From: Burkholderia sp.
GTDB lineage: Bacteria > Pseudomonadota > Gammaproteobacteria > Burkholderiales > Burkholderiaceae
Assembly (NCBI GenBank): GCA_031253835.1
Contig: JAIRVP010000064.1
Coordinates: 62,001-126,000, forward strand
Length of the DNA: 64,000 nucleotides
Direction: 5' to 3'
Numbering within the stretch: the stretch's first letter is position 1; every line of letters starts with the position of its first letter. Below, one piece after another: positions 7,757 through 15,986 of this stretch. The translations under genes were made by a program, and so were the position numbers. The notes below the pieces were generated by a model. The model ran no database searches. It was not told where the DNA came from and saw nothing but the letters and a program-made list of their open reading frames with translations.

Positions 7757-8728
7757 TTACCAGGGCCACGGAACGGCGGTTCCGGTGCCGTTGTCGAGGG
7801 CGTGCCGATACAGGAAGCGCGCGACGGTCAGGTCCTGAAGCGCGAGGCCCGTCATGTCGAACACGGTGATGTCGTGCGCGGCCCGGTCGACCGATGCCGC
7901 ACCGGCGAGGATGTCACCGATTTCGATGCGCGGCAAATCGGGCGCCCACTGGCACTCGCCGATGCTGCGCGCCTGGTCGTGATCGTCGACGAAAATGCGC
8001 GCACGTTCCAGCACGCCGGCCGGGAGTTCGCGCTTGCCTGCCGTATCGGCGCCCACGCAGGTCAGGTGCGTGCCCGGCTGCACCGCGTCCGCGTCGAACA
8101 GCGCGCCGCCGCCGGGCGTTGCCGTGATGACGACGTCGCTGTTGGCCACCGCGTCGTTCCGGTCGCGCGCGACGCCGATCGTGCATCGGTCCGCGAAAGC
8201 CGATTCGAACACCGGGTCGGGCTCGCCGCCGACGTTCACGTACTGCACCGTGCACCGTCGCGAGAGCAGCCTGAGCGCGTAGTCGAGCTGGACGCGCGCC
8301 TGCACGCCCGTGCCGAACACGCAGATTCGCGTGCTGTCTTGGCGGGCCAGCTGTTGCAGCCCGAGGCCGCCTGCCGCACCGGTCCGCGCGGTGGTGATCG
8401 CATTGCCGTCCATGATGCACAGCGGGCGGCCCGTGGCCGGATCGAACAGCGCGACGGTGGCCTGATGCGGCTCGCCGCCGACGCGCCGGTTGCCGGGCCA
8501 GAACCCGGCCGCCTTGAAACCGAGCAGGTCCTGGCCCGCGACGTCGCCCGACTTGATGCCGAACACGCCGCCGGTGTGCAGCTTCTCGCGCACCACCGGG
8601 AACACGCGTCCGGCCCGCCGGCTGTGCAGCACGAAGGCTTCGCGGACCGCCGTCATCACCTGTTCGGCCTGCAGGGCGGGCTCGACGGCATCGCGGTCGA
8701 GAAGAAGGAGGCGGGCGTCTGTCGGCAT
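7757..8728 (-). CDS. Ornithine cyclodeaminase/mu-crystallin family protein
   Basis: 323 residues with the family layout: an N-terminal dimerisation region, MDGNAITTARTGAAGGL (substrate lysine/arginine region), a Rossmann segment ICVFGTGVQARVQLDYAL, and a C-terminal VFDMTGLALQDLTVARFLY. This family includes ornithine cyclodeaminase, ketimine reductases (pyrroline-2-carboxylate reductase) and alanine dehydrogenase-like enzymes. The ATG giving MPTDARLL is chosen. It is separated by 24 bases from the HAD gene and preceded by the D-threonine-aldolase-like gene. In that context a role in metabolism of D-hydroxy amino acids or of the imines formed from them is more likely than ornithine catabolism; a second homologue near 23 kb has the better ornithine context. 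Confidence 0.8.
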   Translation of the reverse strand: MPTDARLLLLDRDAVEPALQAEQVMTAVREAFVLHSRRAGRVFPVVREKLHTGGVFGIKSGDVAGQDLLGFKAAGFWPGNRRVGGEPHQATVALFDPATGRPLCIMDGNAITTARTGAAGGLGLQQLARQDSTRICVFGTGVQARVQLDYALRLLSRRCTVQYVNVGGEPDPVFESAFADRCTIGVARDRNDAVANSDVVITATPGGGALFDADAVQPGTHLTCVGADTAGKRELPAGVLERARIFVDDHDQARSIGECQWAPDLPRIEIGDILAGAASVDRAAHDITVFDMTGLALQDLTVARFLYRHALDNGTGTAVPWPW

Positions 8729-8764
8729 GTCGGGTACGCCTTTCCGGCGCAAGGCGAAGCGGAA

Positions 8765-8793
8765 ATTTTTAAAGTGTGTCCAGATTTAGACAA
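8765..8793 (-). promoter_or_regulatory. Possible internal promoter
   Basis: The 108-base gap between two co-directional genes is unusually AT-rich. On the minus strand it contains TTGTCT (8793-8788) and AAAAAT (8770-8765) separated by 17 bases, a plausible sigma-70 -35/-10 pair that could drive the ornithine-cyclodeaminase-like and HAD genes independently. Confidence 0.3.
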
Positions 8794-8836
8794 ATAGTCA
8801 ACGCATGCGCAAGACGGGGCGGACGACGCGTGTCGC

Positions 8837-9967
8837 CTACCACCCGTAGAAGCGCGGCCAGGTCCGCGCGACGCCGTCTGCGCCGATGGCCTGATATTCC
8901 GGGTGCTGCGCGCCGGTGGCGCACGCATGATTCGGCAGGATGCGCAGGCGCGTGCCGATCGGAAACCGCTGCGCGATGCCGGTGTCGGGCGTGCCCGTGC
9001 GCGACACGATCCCGTGCTCCTGGTTGGCCGCGCTCATCACGTAGTCGCCGAGCACGTCGCCGCCTTCGGTGCAGACCAGCCCGTAGCCGAAATCGTGCGC
9101 CTGGCGCTGCGTGCCGCGGTCGCGGCTCATCGCCATCCAGCCCGCGTCGACGATCGCCCAGCCTTTGTCTTCCTGATGGCCGATCACGGTGGTCAGCACC
9201 GACAGCGCGATATCGGACAGGCCGCACACGCCGATGTTGTGCATCACGAGGTCGAACAACACGTACACGCCGGCGCGCACCTCGGTCACGCCGGCGAGGT
9301 GGTGCGCCGACAGCGCGGTGGGCGTCGAGCCGATGCTCACGACCGGGCAGGGCAGCCCGGCCGCCCTCAGGCGTTCCGCGGCCCGCACGGTGCGGCTGCG
9401 CTCCTGTTCGGCGATCGCGACCAGCGCTTCGTGCGTGTCGTACTCGTAGCTGGAGCCCGCATGGGCCAGCACGCCGCCGAGCCCCATCCCGCCGTCGACC
9501 AGTGCGCGGCCGAAGTCGATCAGCAGGTCGGCGTCGGGCGGGATGCCCGAGCGGTGGCCGTCGACGTCGATTTCGATCCACACGTCGAACCGCTCGCCGT
9601 GCTCGTGCCCGAATGCGGCGATCGCCTGTGCGGCCGGCAGGCTGTCGGCGACGATCTTCAGGTCGCAGCCCTGCCGGCGCAGCGCAAGCGCCTGGCCGAG
9701 CTTGGCCGGCACCATGCCGACCGCGTACACGATGTCGCGGACGCCGCCTGCGAAGAACTGTTCCGCTTCCTTGAGCGTCGACACCGTGATGCCCTGCGCG
9801 CCGGCCGCGATCTGCGTGTCGACGACGTGTCGGCACTTGGTGGTCTTGACGTGCGGCCGGAACGTGACGCCCAGTGCGTCCAGATGCGCCTGCATGCGCG
9901 CGATGTTGCGCTGCATGCGGCCGATATCGATCAAGGCGGCCGGCGTGTTGAGGGTTTGAAGGTCCAC
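8837..9967 (-). CDS. DSD1-family PLP enzyme (D-threonine aldolase / D-threo-3-hydroxyaspartate dehydratase type)
   Basis: 376 residues, the standard length. The alanine-racemase-like barrel shows RPHVKTTKC with the PLP lysine at Lys41, IEIDVDGHRSG, SIGSTPT, and a C-terminal metal site in LPNHACAT (His347, Cys349). Those residues match the divalent-metal ligands of D-threonine aldolases. The enzyme should cleave or dehydrate D-3-hydroxy amino acids in the cytosol using PLP and Zn or Mn. It is preceded by a co-directional LysR gene and followed by the ornithine-cyclodeaminase-like and HAD genes, which suggests one catabolic unit. Aldolase and dehydratase cannot be separated from sequence alone. 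Confidence 0.88.
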   Translation of the reverse strand: MDLQTLNTPAALIDIGRMQRNIARMQAHLDALGVTFRPHVKTTKCRHVVDTQIAAGAQGITVSTLKEAEQFFAGGVRDIVYAVGMVPAKLGQALALRRQGCDLKIVADSLPAAQAIAAFGHEHGERFDVWIEIDVDGHRSGIPPDADLLIDFGRALVDGGMGLGGVLAHAGSSYEYDTHEALVAIAEQERSRTVRAAERLRAAGLPCPVVSIGSTPTALSAHHLAGVTEVRAGVYVLFDLVMHNIGVCGLSDIALSVLTTVIGHQEDKGWAIVDAGWMAMSRDRGTQRQAHDFGYGLVCTEGGDVLGDYVMSAANQEHGIVSRTGTPDTGIAQRFPIGTRLRILPNHACATGAQHPEYQAIGADGVARTWPRFYGW

Positions 9968-10040
9968 GATGCGTTCGAAGGCGGGGTTGTCGATGCCGAC
10001 ACTGTAGGACGATCGGTGTGCACCGGGTTTAACGCACGAC

Positions 10041-10069
10041 TAATCTGCCATTAAGCGTCATTTAATCTG
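10041..10069. repeat. 22-bp-spaced direct repeat upstream of the D-threonine-aldolase-like gene
   Basis: TAATCTG occurs at 10041-10047 and 10063-10069, a 22-base period (two helical turns), within an AT-rich island in otherwise GC-rich sequence between the LysR gene and the aldolase-like gene. It is a candidate binding site for that regulator. Confidence 0.3.
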
Positions 10070-10095
10070 TCGAATCGATCGGGCGACGGTGCGGC

Positions 10096-11022
10096 TCATG
10101 CGCCGGCGCGCCACGGCGGCGGATCGAGAAACTGCCGCGCGGTGTCGAGAAAGACCCGTTGCCGCGCGGAGCGGCCGGTGCGAGACGGCAACAGCGCGGT
10201 CACCGGCGCGGCCGGCAGGTGCCAGTCCGGCAACAACCGGACGAGCCTGCCGCTCGCCAGCAGCGGGGCGACGTCCCACTCGGAGCGCTCGACGATGCCG
10301 AGGCCGGCCAATGCCCACTCGGTGATGACGGTGCCGTCGTTCGACGACAGCGCGCCGGTGACGCGAATGACGGCAGCCCGCCGCGACTCGCCCTTGACGT
10401 CGCCGCCGGGCGAGAAACGCCAGCGCGGGATGTCCTCGTCGTTTTCGCGCAGGCACAGGCAGTCGTAGCGCGCCAGATCGGACGGGTGGTTCAGGTCCTT
10501 GAGGCGGCGCGCGTAGGCCGGGCTTGCACACAGGACGCGCTCGTTGGGCGCGAGCGGATAGCCGACCCACGACGACGACTTGAGGCTGCCGACATGGACG
10601 ACGACGTCGGCGCCCGACGCGCCGGTCAACGGGCTGTCCGACAGGTGCAGCGAGATTTCGCGCTTCGGATGCGCGCGCTGCACGTCGCGCACGATCCGCG
10701 CGACGTACTTGCGCCCGAAGCCGAGCGGGGCGACGACGCGCAGCGTGCCCTGCACGTCGCCGTGGTCGCCCGCGATGCTGACCGGCAGCGCCTCCACGCG
10801 CTCCAGGATGCCGACGGCTTCCTGATACAGCCGCTGCCCCTCGTCGGTCAGCGCGATCCCTTTCGGCTGCCGCACCGCGAGCCGTGCGCCCAGGCGCGCT
10901 TCCATCCGCTGCAGGCGAATCGTGACCGCGGGCGGCGTGAGATCGAGCAGGCGCGCGGCGGCAGCGAGCGATCGCGACGCACCGATCGCGCGGACGAGTC
11001 GCAGGTCGTCGAGATCGAGCAT
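10096..11022 (-). CDS. LysR-family transcriptional regulator
   Basis: 308 residues: an N-terminal LysR winged helix (LRLVRAIGASRSLAAAARLL, then PPAVTIRLQRMEARLGARL) followed by a periplasmic-binding-like effector domain. The ATG giving MLDLDDLR is the normal LysR start; a much longer open frame upstream is spurious. It sits directly upstream of and co-directional with the D-threonine-aldolase-like gene, and faces away from a second LysR gene. Relatives beside DSD1-type enzymes usually activate them (DhaR/DsdC-like logic); this is inferred from context. Confidence 0.88.
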   Translation of the reverse strand: MLDLDDLRLVRAIGASRSLAAAARLLDLTPPAVTIRLQRMEARLGARLAVRQPKGIALTDEGQRLYQEAVGILERVEALPVSIAGDHGDVQGTLRVVAPLGFGRKYVARIVRDVQRAHPKREISLHLSDSPLTGASGADVVVHVGSLKSSSWVGYPLAPNERVLCASPAYARRLKDLNHPSDLARYDCLCLRENDEDIPRWRFSPGGDVKGESRRAAVIRVTGALSSNDGTVITEWALAGLGIVERSEWDVAPLLASGRLVRLLPDWHLPAAPVTALLPSRTGRSARQRVFLDTARQFLDPPPWRAGA

Positions 11023-11032
11023 TTCATGTTCC

Positions 11033-11070
11033 TTAATGCAGATGATGTGGGGCATTAAACCGCACATCAT
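11033..11070. promoter_or_regulatory. Interleaved inverted repeats between two divergent LysR genes
   Basis: TTAATGC (11033-11039) pairs with GCATTAA (11052-11058), and ATGATGTG (11042-11049) pairs with CACATCAT (11063-11070). These two overlapping perfect inverted repeats lie just upstream of the minus-strand LysR start. LysR autoregulatory sites look like this, but which LysR binds is unknown. Confidence 0.45.
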
Positions 11071-11184
11071 GCGGCGAAGCCATCGACGGGCCGGGAACGC
11101 GCTTGTCACATTCGGCCGATACATTGAATTTCCCGATGCCGTCCGGCATTCGGCGCGCATTTCCCGATCGATCGCCCGCCCGTC

Positions 11185-12060
11185 ATGACCCTCACCCAGC
11201 TTCGCAGCTTCATCGCCGTCGTCCAGCACGGCGGCTTCACCGCGGCCGCCCGCGCGCTGTCCACCAGCCAGACGACGATCACGTCGCAGATCCAGACCCT
11301 CGAACACGAACACGGTGTCGAGCTGTTCCACCGCCGCGGCCGGCGCGTCGAGCTGTCGGCGGTCGGGCTCGAATTCCTGCCGATCGCGCGCCGCATCTGC
11401 AGCGACGAGAGCGACGCGGCCGCGCTGCTGCGCGACAGCGGCGCATTGCAGCGCGGCTCGCTGAAGATCGGCGCGGTCGGCCCGTTCCACGTGACCGAGA
11501 TGATCGAGGCGTATCACGCGATTCATCCGCACATGCACCTGTCGGTCGCGCTCGGCAATTCGGAAACCGTGCTGCGCGATCTCGACCAGTACGTGTGCGA
11601 TGTCGGCGTGGTGGCGCGTGCGTTCGAGGACGCGCGCTACTTCACGCAGCGCTACGCGGGCTTTCCGGTGATCGCGTTCGTGCGCGCGACGCATCCGTTC
11701 GCGACGCGCGATGCGATCACGCTGCGCGAACTGGCCGGCGAGCCGCTGCTGATGCGCGAACCGGGCTCGACCACACGCCGCGCGCTCGAGGACGCGATGG
11801 CGGCGGCCGGCCTGACGCCGCGCATCGCGATGGACATCGGCAGCCGCGAGGCGCTGCGCGAGGCCGTCGCGCGCGGGCTCGGCGTCGGCACCGTGTCGAG
11901 GGCCGAATACGTGCCCGACGAGCGGCTGCGGCCGCTGCGCATCGCCGGCGACCCGGTCGAAACCCATATCCACGTGTGCTGCCTGAGCGAGCGGCGCGAC
12001 AGCCGGCTGGTCGCGTCGTTCTTCGATGCGGTCGCGCGGTGCCGGCCGCTCGACGCGTGA
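11185..12060 (+). CDS. LysR-family transcriptional regulator
   Basis: 291 residues with an N-terminal helix-turn-helix (LTQLRSFIAVVQHGGFTAAA, then STSQTTITSQIQTLE) and a C-terminal effector domain. It lies upstream of, and on the same strand as, the iron alcohol dehydrogenase and MFS genes, and diverges from another LysR gene. LysR proteins with this flavour occur next to 2-aminoethylphosphonate catabolic genes, which would fit a phosphonoacetaldehyde-reductase role for the dehydrogenase. I regard that as a hypothesis only. Confidence 0.87.
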   Translation: MTLTQLRSFIAVVQHGGFTAAARALSTSQTTITSQIQTLEHEHGVELFHRRGRRVELSAVGLEFLPIARRICSDESDAAALLRDSGALQRGSLKIGAVGPFHVTEMIEAYHAIHPHMHLSVALGNSETVLRDLDQYVCDVGVVARAFEDARYFTQRYAGFPVIAFVRATHPFATRDAITLRELAGEPLLMREPGSTTRRALEDAMAAAGLTPRIAMDIGSREALREAVARGLGVGTVSRAEYVPDERLRPLRIAGDPVETHIHVCCLSERRDSRLVASFFDAVARCRPLDA

Positions 12061-12096
12061 AGGCGGCCCGTCGTGTGCCGGCCCGAGCCGGCGATC

Positions 12097-12144
12097 GATC
12101 GAAAAATTCGGTCGATCCATAGCCGATCACCGGGATTTTCGATC
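12097..12144. promoter_or_regulatory. 9-bp inverted repeat upstream of the alcohol dehydrogenase unit
   Basis: GATCGAAAA (12097-12105) and its exact complement TTTTCGATC (12136-12144) are separated by 30 bases, about three helical turns, downstream of the LysR stop and upstream of the short coupled ORF. The geometry fits two half-sites of a dimeric or tetrameric activator. Confidence 0.35.
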
Positions 12145-12205
12145 ATGAGCGCGTCATCGCGGATGCCTAACCTGCTGCTCAACCCCATTCCATCCAGGTG
12201 CGAGC

Positions 12206-12310
12206 ATGAATTCCGCTGCAGATTGGCCTCACAACATGATTCGTCATGCAGAAGATTGTCCGGCCTCGCACGCGCATGGCACGCCGTGTCACACGGGAGC
12301 GGCCGCATGA
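12206..12310 (+). CDS. Putative 34-aa leader peptide translationally coupled to the alcohol dehydrogenase
   Basis: An ATG ORF of 35 codons whose TGA overlaps the ATG of the next gene (ATGA). AGGTG lies five bases before its ATG. The predicted peptide starts MNSAADWPHNMIRHAED and is rich in His (five) and Cys (two), clustered in its second half (CPASHAHGTPCHTG). No family is recognised. The overlap and the ribosome binding site make coupling likely; a metal-binding or regulatory-leader role is speculation. It could also be chance in GC-rich DNA. Confidence 0.4.
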   Translation: MNSAADWPHNMIRHAEDCPASHAHGTPCHTGAAA

Positions 12311-13452
12311 GCGACTGGCGCTTCCACAATCCGGTGCGGATCCGCTTCGGCGTCGACGCGCTGGCCGACCTGAACGACGCGCTCGCCGGCCGCAGCTATG
12401 CGATCGTCACCTATCCCGATGCGGTATTCGCGGGGATCGCCGATCGTCTCGAAGCGCAACTCGGGCCGGCGCTCACGCGGATCGACTGCGTCGAGGCGAA
12501 CCCGTCGGTGCCGATGCTGCGGCGCGCGTGCGACCAGCTCGCCGCATTGCCCGGCAAGCCCGACGTGCTGATCGCGCTCGGCGGCGGCTCGGTGATCGAT
12601 TCGGCGAAAGTGCTCGCCGCCGAGCATGGCGACTTCGACCGCGTGCTGCGCCTCCTGTCCGGCGACGCCGGCGACGCGAGCGATGGCGCCGCCGCACGGC
12701 CCGCGCTGCCGATCGTCGCGATTCCGACCACGGCCGGCACCGGCAGCGAAGTGACGCACTGGGCGACCGTCTGGGATCCGCACAACGCCCGCAAGCTGTC
12801 GCTGTCGCGGCCCGATCTCTATCCGGAAACGGTGATCGTCGATCCGCGCCTGATGATCGGCCTGCCGATGCAGCCGACGCTCGCGAGCGGCCTCGACGCG
12901 CTGTCGCACGCACTCGAAAGCATCTGGAACATCCATGCGAACCCGGTGACGCGCGGCCTCGCCGTGCTGGCCGCGCGCGAACTGATGCGCGGCCTCGGCC
13001 GCGTGAGTGCGCACCCCGACGATCTCGATGCGCGCAGCGACATGGCGCTCGGCGCGCTGCGCGCGGGGCTCGCGTTCTCGAACACGCACACCGCGCTCGC
13101 CCACAACATTTCCTACGCGATCACGCTGACGCGCGGCGTCGCGCACGGCATCGCGTGCTCGTTCTGCCTGCCGGCCGTGATGCAGGCGGCGCTCGGCGTC
13201 GACGCCGCGTGCGACGCCGCGCTGCGCGAGATCTTCGGCGAGACGGCGACGGCGCCCGCGCAGCTCGATGCGCTGCTCGACGCGCTCGGCGTCGCGCGCC
13301 ACCCGGCCGCATACGGGATCGGCGCGCACGAATGGGCGCAGATCGTGGACCACGCATTCGACGGCGCGCGCGGCCGCAACTTCATCGGCACGCGTGCGCG
13401 CTTTCCGCATTTCGACTTCAGCCCGGAGCGGCCCGAGCGGGCGCTTCACTGA
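12307..13452 (+). CDS. Iron-containing alcohol dehydrogenase (phosphonoacetaldehyde-reductase-like)
   Basis: 381 residues, the normal group III alcohol dehydrogenase length. The NAD(P)-binding motif is IALGGGSVIDSAK, followed by PTTAGTGSEVTHWA. The metal-binding region shows SGLDALSHALES and a His-rich helix (SNTHTALAHNISYAI, then GVAHG). The enzyme reduces an aldehyde or oxidises an alcohol using Fe2+ or Zn2+ in the cytosol. Proteins of this type are often annotated as phosphonoacetaldehyde reductase, which the LysR and MFS context allows but does not prove. The start overlaps the stop of a short upstream ORF; the MFS gene follows 14 bases later, so they form one operon. Confidence 0.85.
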   Translation: MSDWRFHNPVRIRFGVDALADLNDALAGRSYAIVTYPDAVFAGIADRLEAQLGPALTRIDCVEANPSVPMLRRACDQLAALPGKPDVLIALGGGSVIDSAKVLAAEHGDFDRVLRLLSGDAGDASDGAAARPALPIVAIPTTAGTGSEVTHWATVWDPHNARKLSLSRPDLYPETVIVDPRLMIGLPMQPTLASGLDALSHALESIWNIHANPVTRGLAVLAARELMRGLGRVSAHPDDLDARSDMALGALRAGLAFSNTHTALAHNISYAITLTRGVAHGIACSFCLPAVMQAALGVDAACDAALREIFGETATAPAQLDALLDALGVARHPAAYGIGAHEWAQIVDHAFDGARGRNFIGTRARFPHFDFSPERPERALH

Positions 13453-13466
13453 CGAGGACCTCCATC

Positions 13467-14912
13467 ATGAAACCGTCTCACTCGATCGAAACGGACGCGC
13501 TCACGCGTCTCGACAACCTGCCGTGGACACGCTTCCACACGCTGATGCTGGTCGCGCTCGGTGTCGGCTGGGCGCTCGATTCGTTCGAAACCAACATCAT
13601 CGGCAGCGTGTTCGGCGTGCTCAAGTCGCACTGGCACCTGAGCGCCGCGCAGGGCTCGCTCGCGGTCAGCATCTGGGTGTTCGGGATGCTCGTCGGCGCG
13701 ATCGCGTTCGGCTATCTCGCCGACCGCTACGGCCGCAAGCGCCTGTTTCTCGCGACGCTGCTCTGGTACGCGTTCTTCAGCGTCGCGACCGTGTTGTCGT
13801 GGAACTACACGTCGTTCCTGTTCTTCCGCGCGATGACGGCGCTGGCCGTCGGCGGCGAATATTCGGCGGTGACCGCGACGATGGGCGAATTCATTCCGAA
13901 GCGCCATCGCGGCCGCACCGACGCGCTGATCCTGTCGGGCTTTCCGGTCGGCGCGCTGCTGTCGGCGGCCGTGTCGTATCTCGTGCTGAACCAGCTGCCG
14001 GCCGAGTGGGCGTGGCGCGTGGGCTTCGGCCTCGGTACGACGATGGCGCTGGTGTTCTTCTGGATCCGCCGCGTGATTCCGGAATCGCCGCGCTGGCTGC
14101 TCCAGCAGGGGCGCGTGGCGGAAGCCGAAGCGATCGTCGCGCAGGTCGTCGCGAGTGCGGCGCGCGATCCGCGCGCGCAGGCCGATCGCACGCAACTGAC
14201 GAAACGCTACGCGCCGACCCGCTTCGTGCACCAGGCGCCCGCGTTCTGGCGCAACGTCGGCGAGCTGTTCGGCGCGTACCGCGCGCGCTGCGCGCTGGCC
14301 GGTGCGCTGAACTTCTCGCAGGCGGCCGTCGTGTACGGCGTGCTGTCGCTGATGGCGCTCGTGATCCTGCCGTACATGAAGGTGCCGTCGACCGACATGC
14401 CGATCTACTACATGATCGGCAACGCCGCGGCGCTCGCGGGCGGCATCGTCGCGGCGCTGCTCGTCGAGGCGTGGGGGCGGCGCGCGTCGCTGTTCGTGAG
14501 CTACACGTTCACCGTCGCGGCGATCGTGTTCATCTACGCGATGCACGCGCTGCCCGGCATGGTGCTCGGCTACTGCCTGATCCAGTTCGGCGTCACGTGG
14601 GCGTACATCTCGGGCTATGTCGTGTCGTCGGAGATCCTGCCGACGCGGATCCGCGCGACGGGGCTCGGCGTGTCGGTCGCGATCGGCCGGCTCGGCGCGG
14701 TGATCGCGCCGCTGATGCTGACGAACGTGTATGCGATGTCCGGCTCGCCGTCGGCCGCGCTGATCGTGCTGCTCGTGCTCGCATTGCCGGGCCCGCTCGC
14801 GGCCGGCCTGTGGTGGATCAACGGGCGCGAGACGCGGCGGATTTCGCTGGAGGCGTGCAGCACGGAAGCCGACGCGCAGCCGGCGGTGGACGCCGCGCCG
14901 CGCATCGCGTGA
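13467..14912 (+). CDS. MFS transporter, sugar-porter-like
   Basis: 481 residues with twelve predicted membrane segments and sugar-porter signatures: LADRYGRKRLF after TM2, MTALAVGGEYSA in TM4, PESPRWLL after TM6 and PTRIRATGLG in the second half. This group (MFS SP/AAHS-like) carries sugars, aromatic acids or other organic anions by proton symport. It starts 14 bases after the alcohol dehydrogenase stop behind a GAGGACC site, so it is co-transcribed and likely imports the substrate or precursor of that enzyme. The substrate is unassigned. Confidence 0.87.
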   Translation: MKPSHSIETDALTRLDNLPWTRFHTLMLVALGVGWALDSFETNIIGSVFGVLKSHWHLSAAQGSLAVSIWVFGMLVGAIAFGYLADRYGRKRLFLATLLWYAFFSVATVLSWNYTSFLFFRAMTALAVGGEYSAVTATMGEFIPKRHRGRTDALILSGFPVGALLSAAVSYLVLNQLPAEWAWRVGFGLGTTMALVFFWIRRVIPESPRWLLQQGRVAEAEAIVAQVVASAARDPRAQADRTQLTKRYAPTRFVHQAPAFWRNVGELFGAYRARCALAGALNFSQAAVVYGVLSLMALVILPYMKVPSTDMPIYYMIGNAAALAGGIVAALLVEAWGRRASLFVSYTFTVAAIVFIYAMHALPGMVLGYCLIQFGVTWAYISGYVVSSEILPTRIRATGLGVSVAIGRLGAVIAPLMLTNVYAMSGSPSAALIVLLVLALPGPLAAGLWWINGRETRRISLEACSTEADAQPAVDAAPRIA

Positions 14913-14931
14913 CACCGGGCGGCACGCCTGC

Positions 14932-15846
14932 CTATGCGTGCAGCCCGAAGATCAGCGACCGGTGCGCACCCACGCCGGCCGCGACGCCCGACGCCGATGC
15001 GAACGTCGCGTTGGTCATCAGGCTCGATGCGTCGCCGGCCGCATACACGCCGGCGACGCTCGTCTGCTTCCAGGTATCGACGCGTATCGCGTTGCCGAGC
15101 GGCCCGTCGTCGAACGCGCAGCCGAGCTGCTGCGCGAGATCGCTGGCCATCTCGGTGCGCGCGCCGATGAACAGTGCATCGACCGGCACGACCTGCCCGT
15201 CGGCGAGCCGCAGCGCGTCGATCCGCGGCGCATCGCCGAGGATCTCGACGACCGGCGAGCGCTCGATGCGCACGCCGCGCGCGGCGAGCAGCGCGGCTTC
15301 TTCTTCGTTTTCCTCGACCACGCCCTGCGTGAACCACGTCGTCGGGCCCCAGTCCGGGATCAGGATCGCCTGATGGACCGAGAACGGATGCGTGGCGAGC
15401 ACGCCGAGCCGCTGGCCGCTCACTTCGTATCCGTGGCAGTACGGACAATGCAGCACGCTGACGCCCCAGCGTTCGGCGAGCCCCGGCAGCGCGGGCAGGG
15501 CGTCGCGGATGCCGGTCGCGAGAATCAGCCGGTCGGCGCTCGCGCGGCTGCCGTCGGCGAGCGTCACGTGAAAGCGCCCGCCGGCATCGCGCTCGGCCGT
15601 GCGCGCTTCGCCTTCGATCCGCTGCACTGTCGGATACGCGGCGAGCTGCGCGGCGGCTTCCGCGACGATCTGCGCGGGCGGCTTGCCGTCCTGCCCGAAA
15701 AAGCCGTGCGCGTGTCCGGCAAAGCGGTTGCGCGGCCGGCCCGCATCGATCACGAGCACGCGTCGGCGTGCGCGTGCGAGCTGCATCGCGGCCGACAGCC
15801 CTGCAAAGCTGCCGCCGACCACGATCACTTCATGATGGGTATCCAT
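14932..15846 (-). CDS. NAD(P)/FAD-dependent oxidoreductase, thioredoxin-reductase-like
   Basis: 304 residues. The FAD motif IVVGGSFAGLSAA is at the N-terminus, the redox pair CPYC lies mid-protein in HCPYCHGYEVSG, and the C-terminal FAD motif is VYAAGDASS. The length and the CxxC between two Rossmann domains match the thioredoxin reductase group, including single-gene relatives acting on other disulfides or as peroxide-linked reductases. It diverges from an Rrf2 regulator, and a strong inverted repeat sits over its probable promoter. The disulfide partner is unknown. Confidence 0.88.
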   Translation of the reverse strand: MDTHHEVIVVGGSFAGLSAAMQLARARRRVLVIDAGRPRNRFAGHAHGFFGQDGKPPAQIVAEAAAQLAAYPTVQRIEGEARTAERDAGGRFHVTLADGSRASADRLILATGIRDALPALPGLAERWGVSVLHCPYCHGYEVSGQRLGVLATHPFSVHQAILIPDWGPTTWFTQGVVEENEEEAALLAARGVRIERSPVVEILGDAPRIDALRLADGQVVPVDALFIGARTEMASDLAQQLGCAFDDGPLGNAIRVDTWKQTSVAGVYAAGDASSLMTNATFASASGVAAGVGAHRSLIFGLHA

Positions 15847-15916
15847 GCATCGACTCCTTTCTGAACCTGCGTGACTGACACACGTGCTTCGCTGGCGGCC
15901 AACTCATGAAACACGA

Positions 15917-15957
15917 GAAGTTGCATGATAGGACGATGGTATCATTCATGCAACTTC
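15917..15957. promoter_or_regulatory. Perfect 12-bp inverted-repeat operator (Rrf2-type) over the divergent promoter
   Basis: GAAGTTGCATGA (15917-15928) is exactly mirrored by TCATGCAACTTC (15946-15957), with ATGATA/TATCAT nested inside. The arms resemble the AAGnTGCAT half-sites of the NsrR branch of Rrf2 repressors. On the minus strand TTGCAT (15953-15948) and TATCAT (15930-15925) are 17 bases apart, so a sigma-70 promoter for the flavoprotein lies within the operator. Repression by the divergent Rrf2 product is the simplest reading. Confidence 0.7.
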
Positions 15958-15986
15958 AGAAGTTTCGAGAGAGGGGAGTCCCGCCC

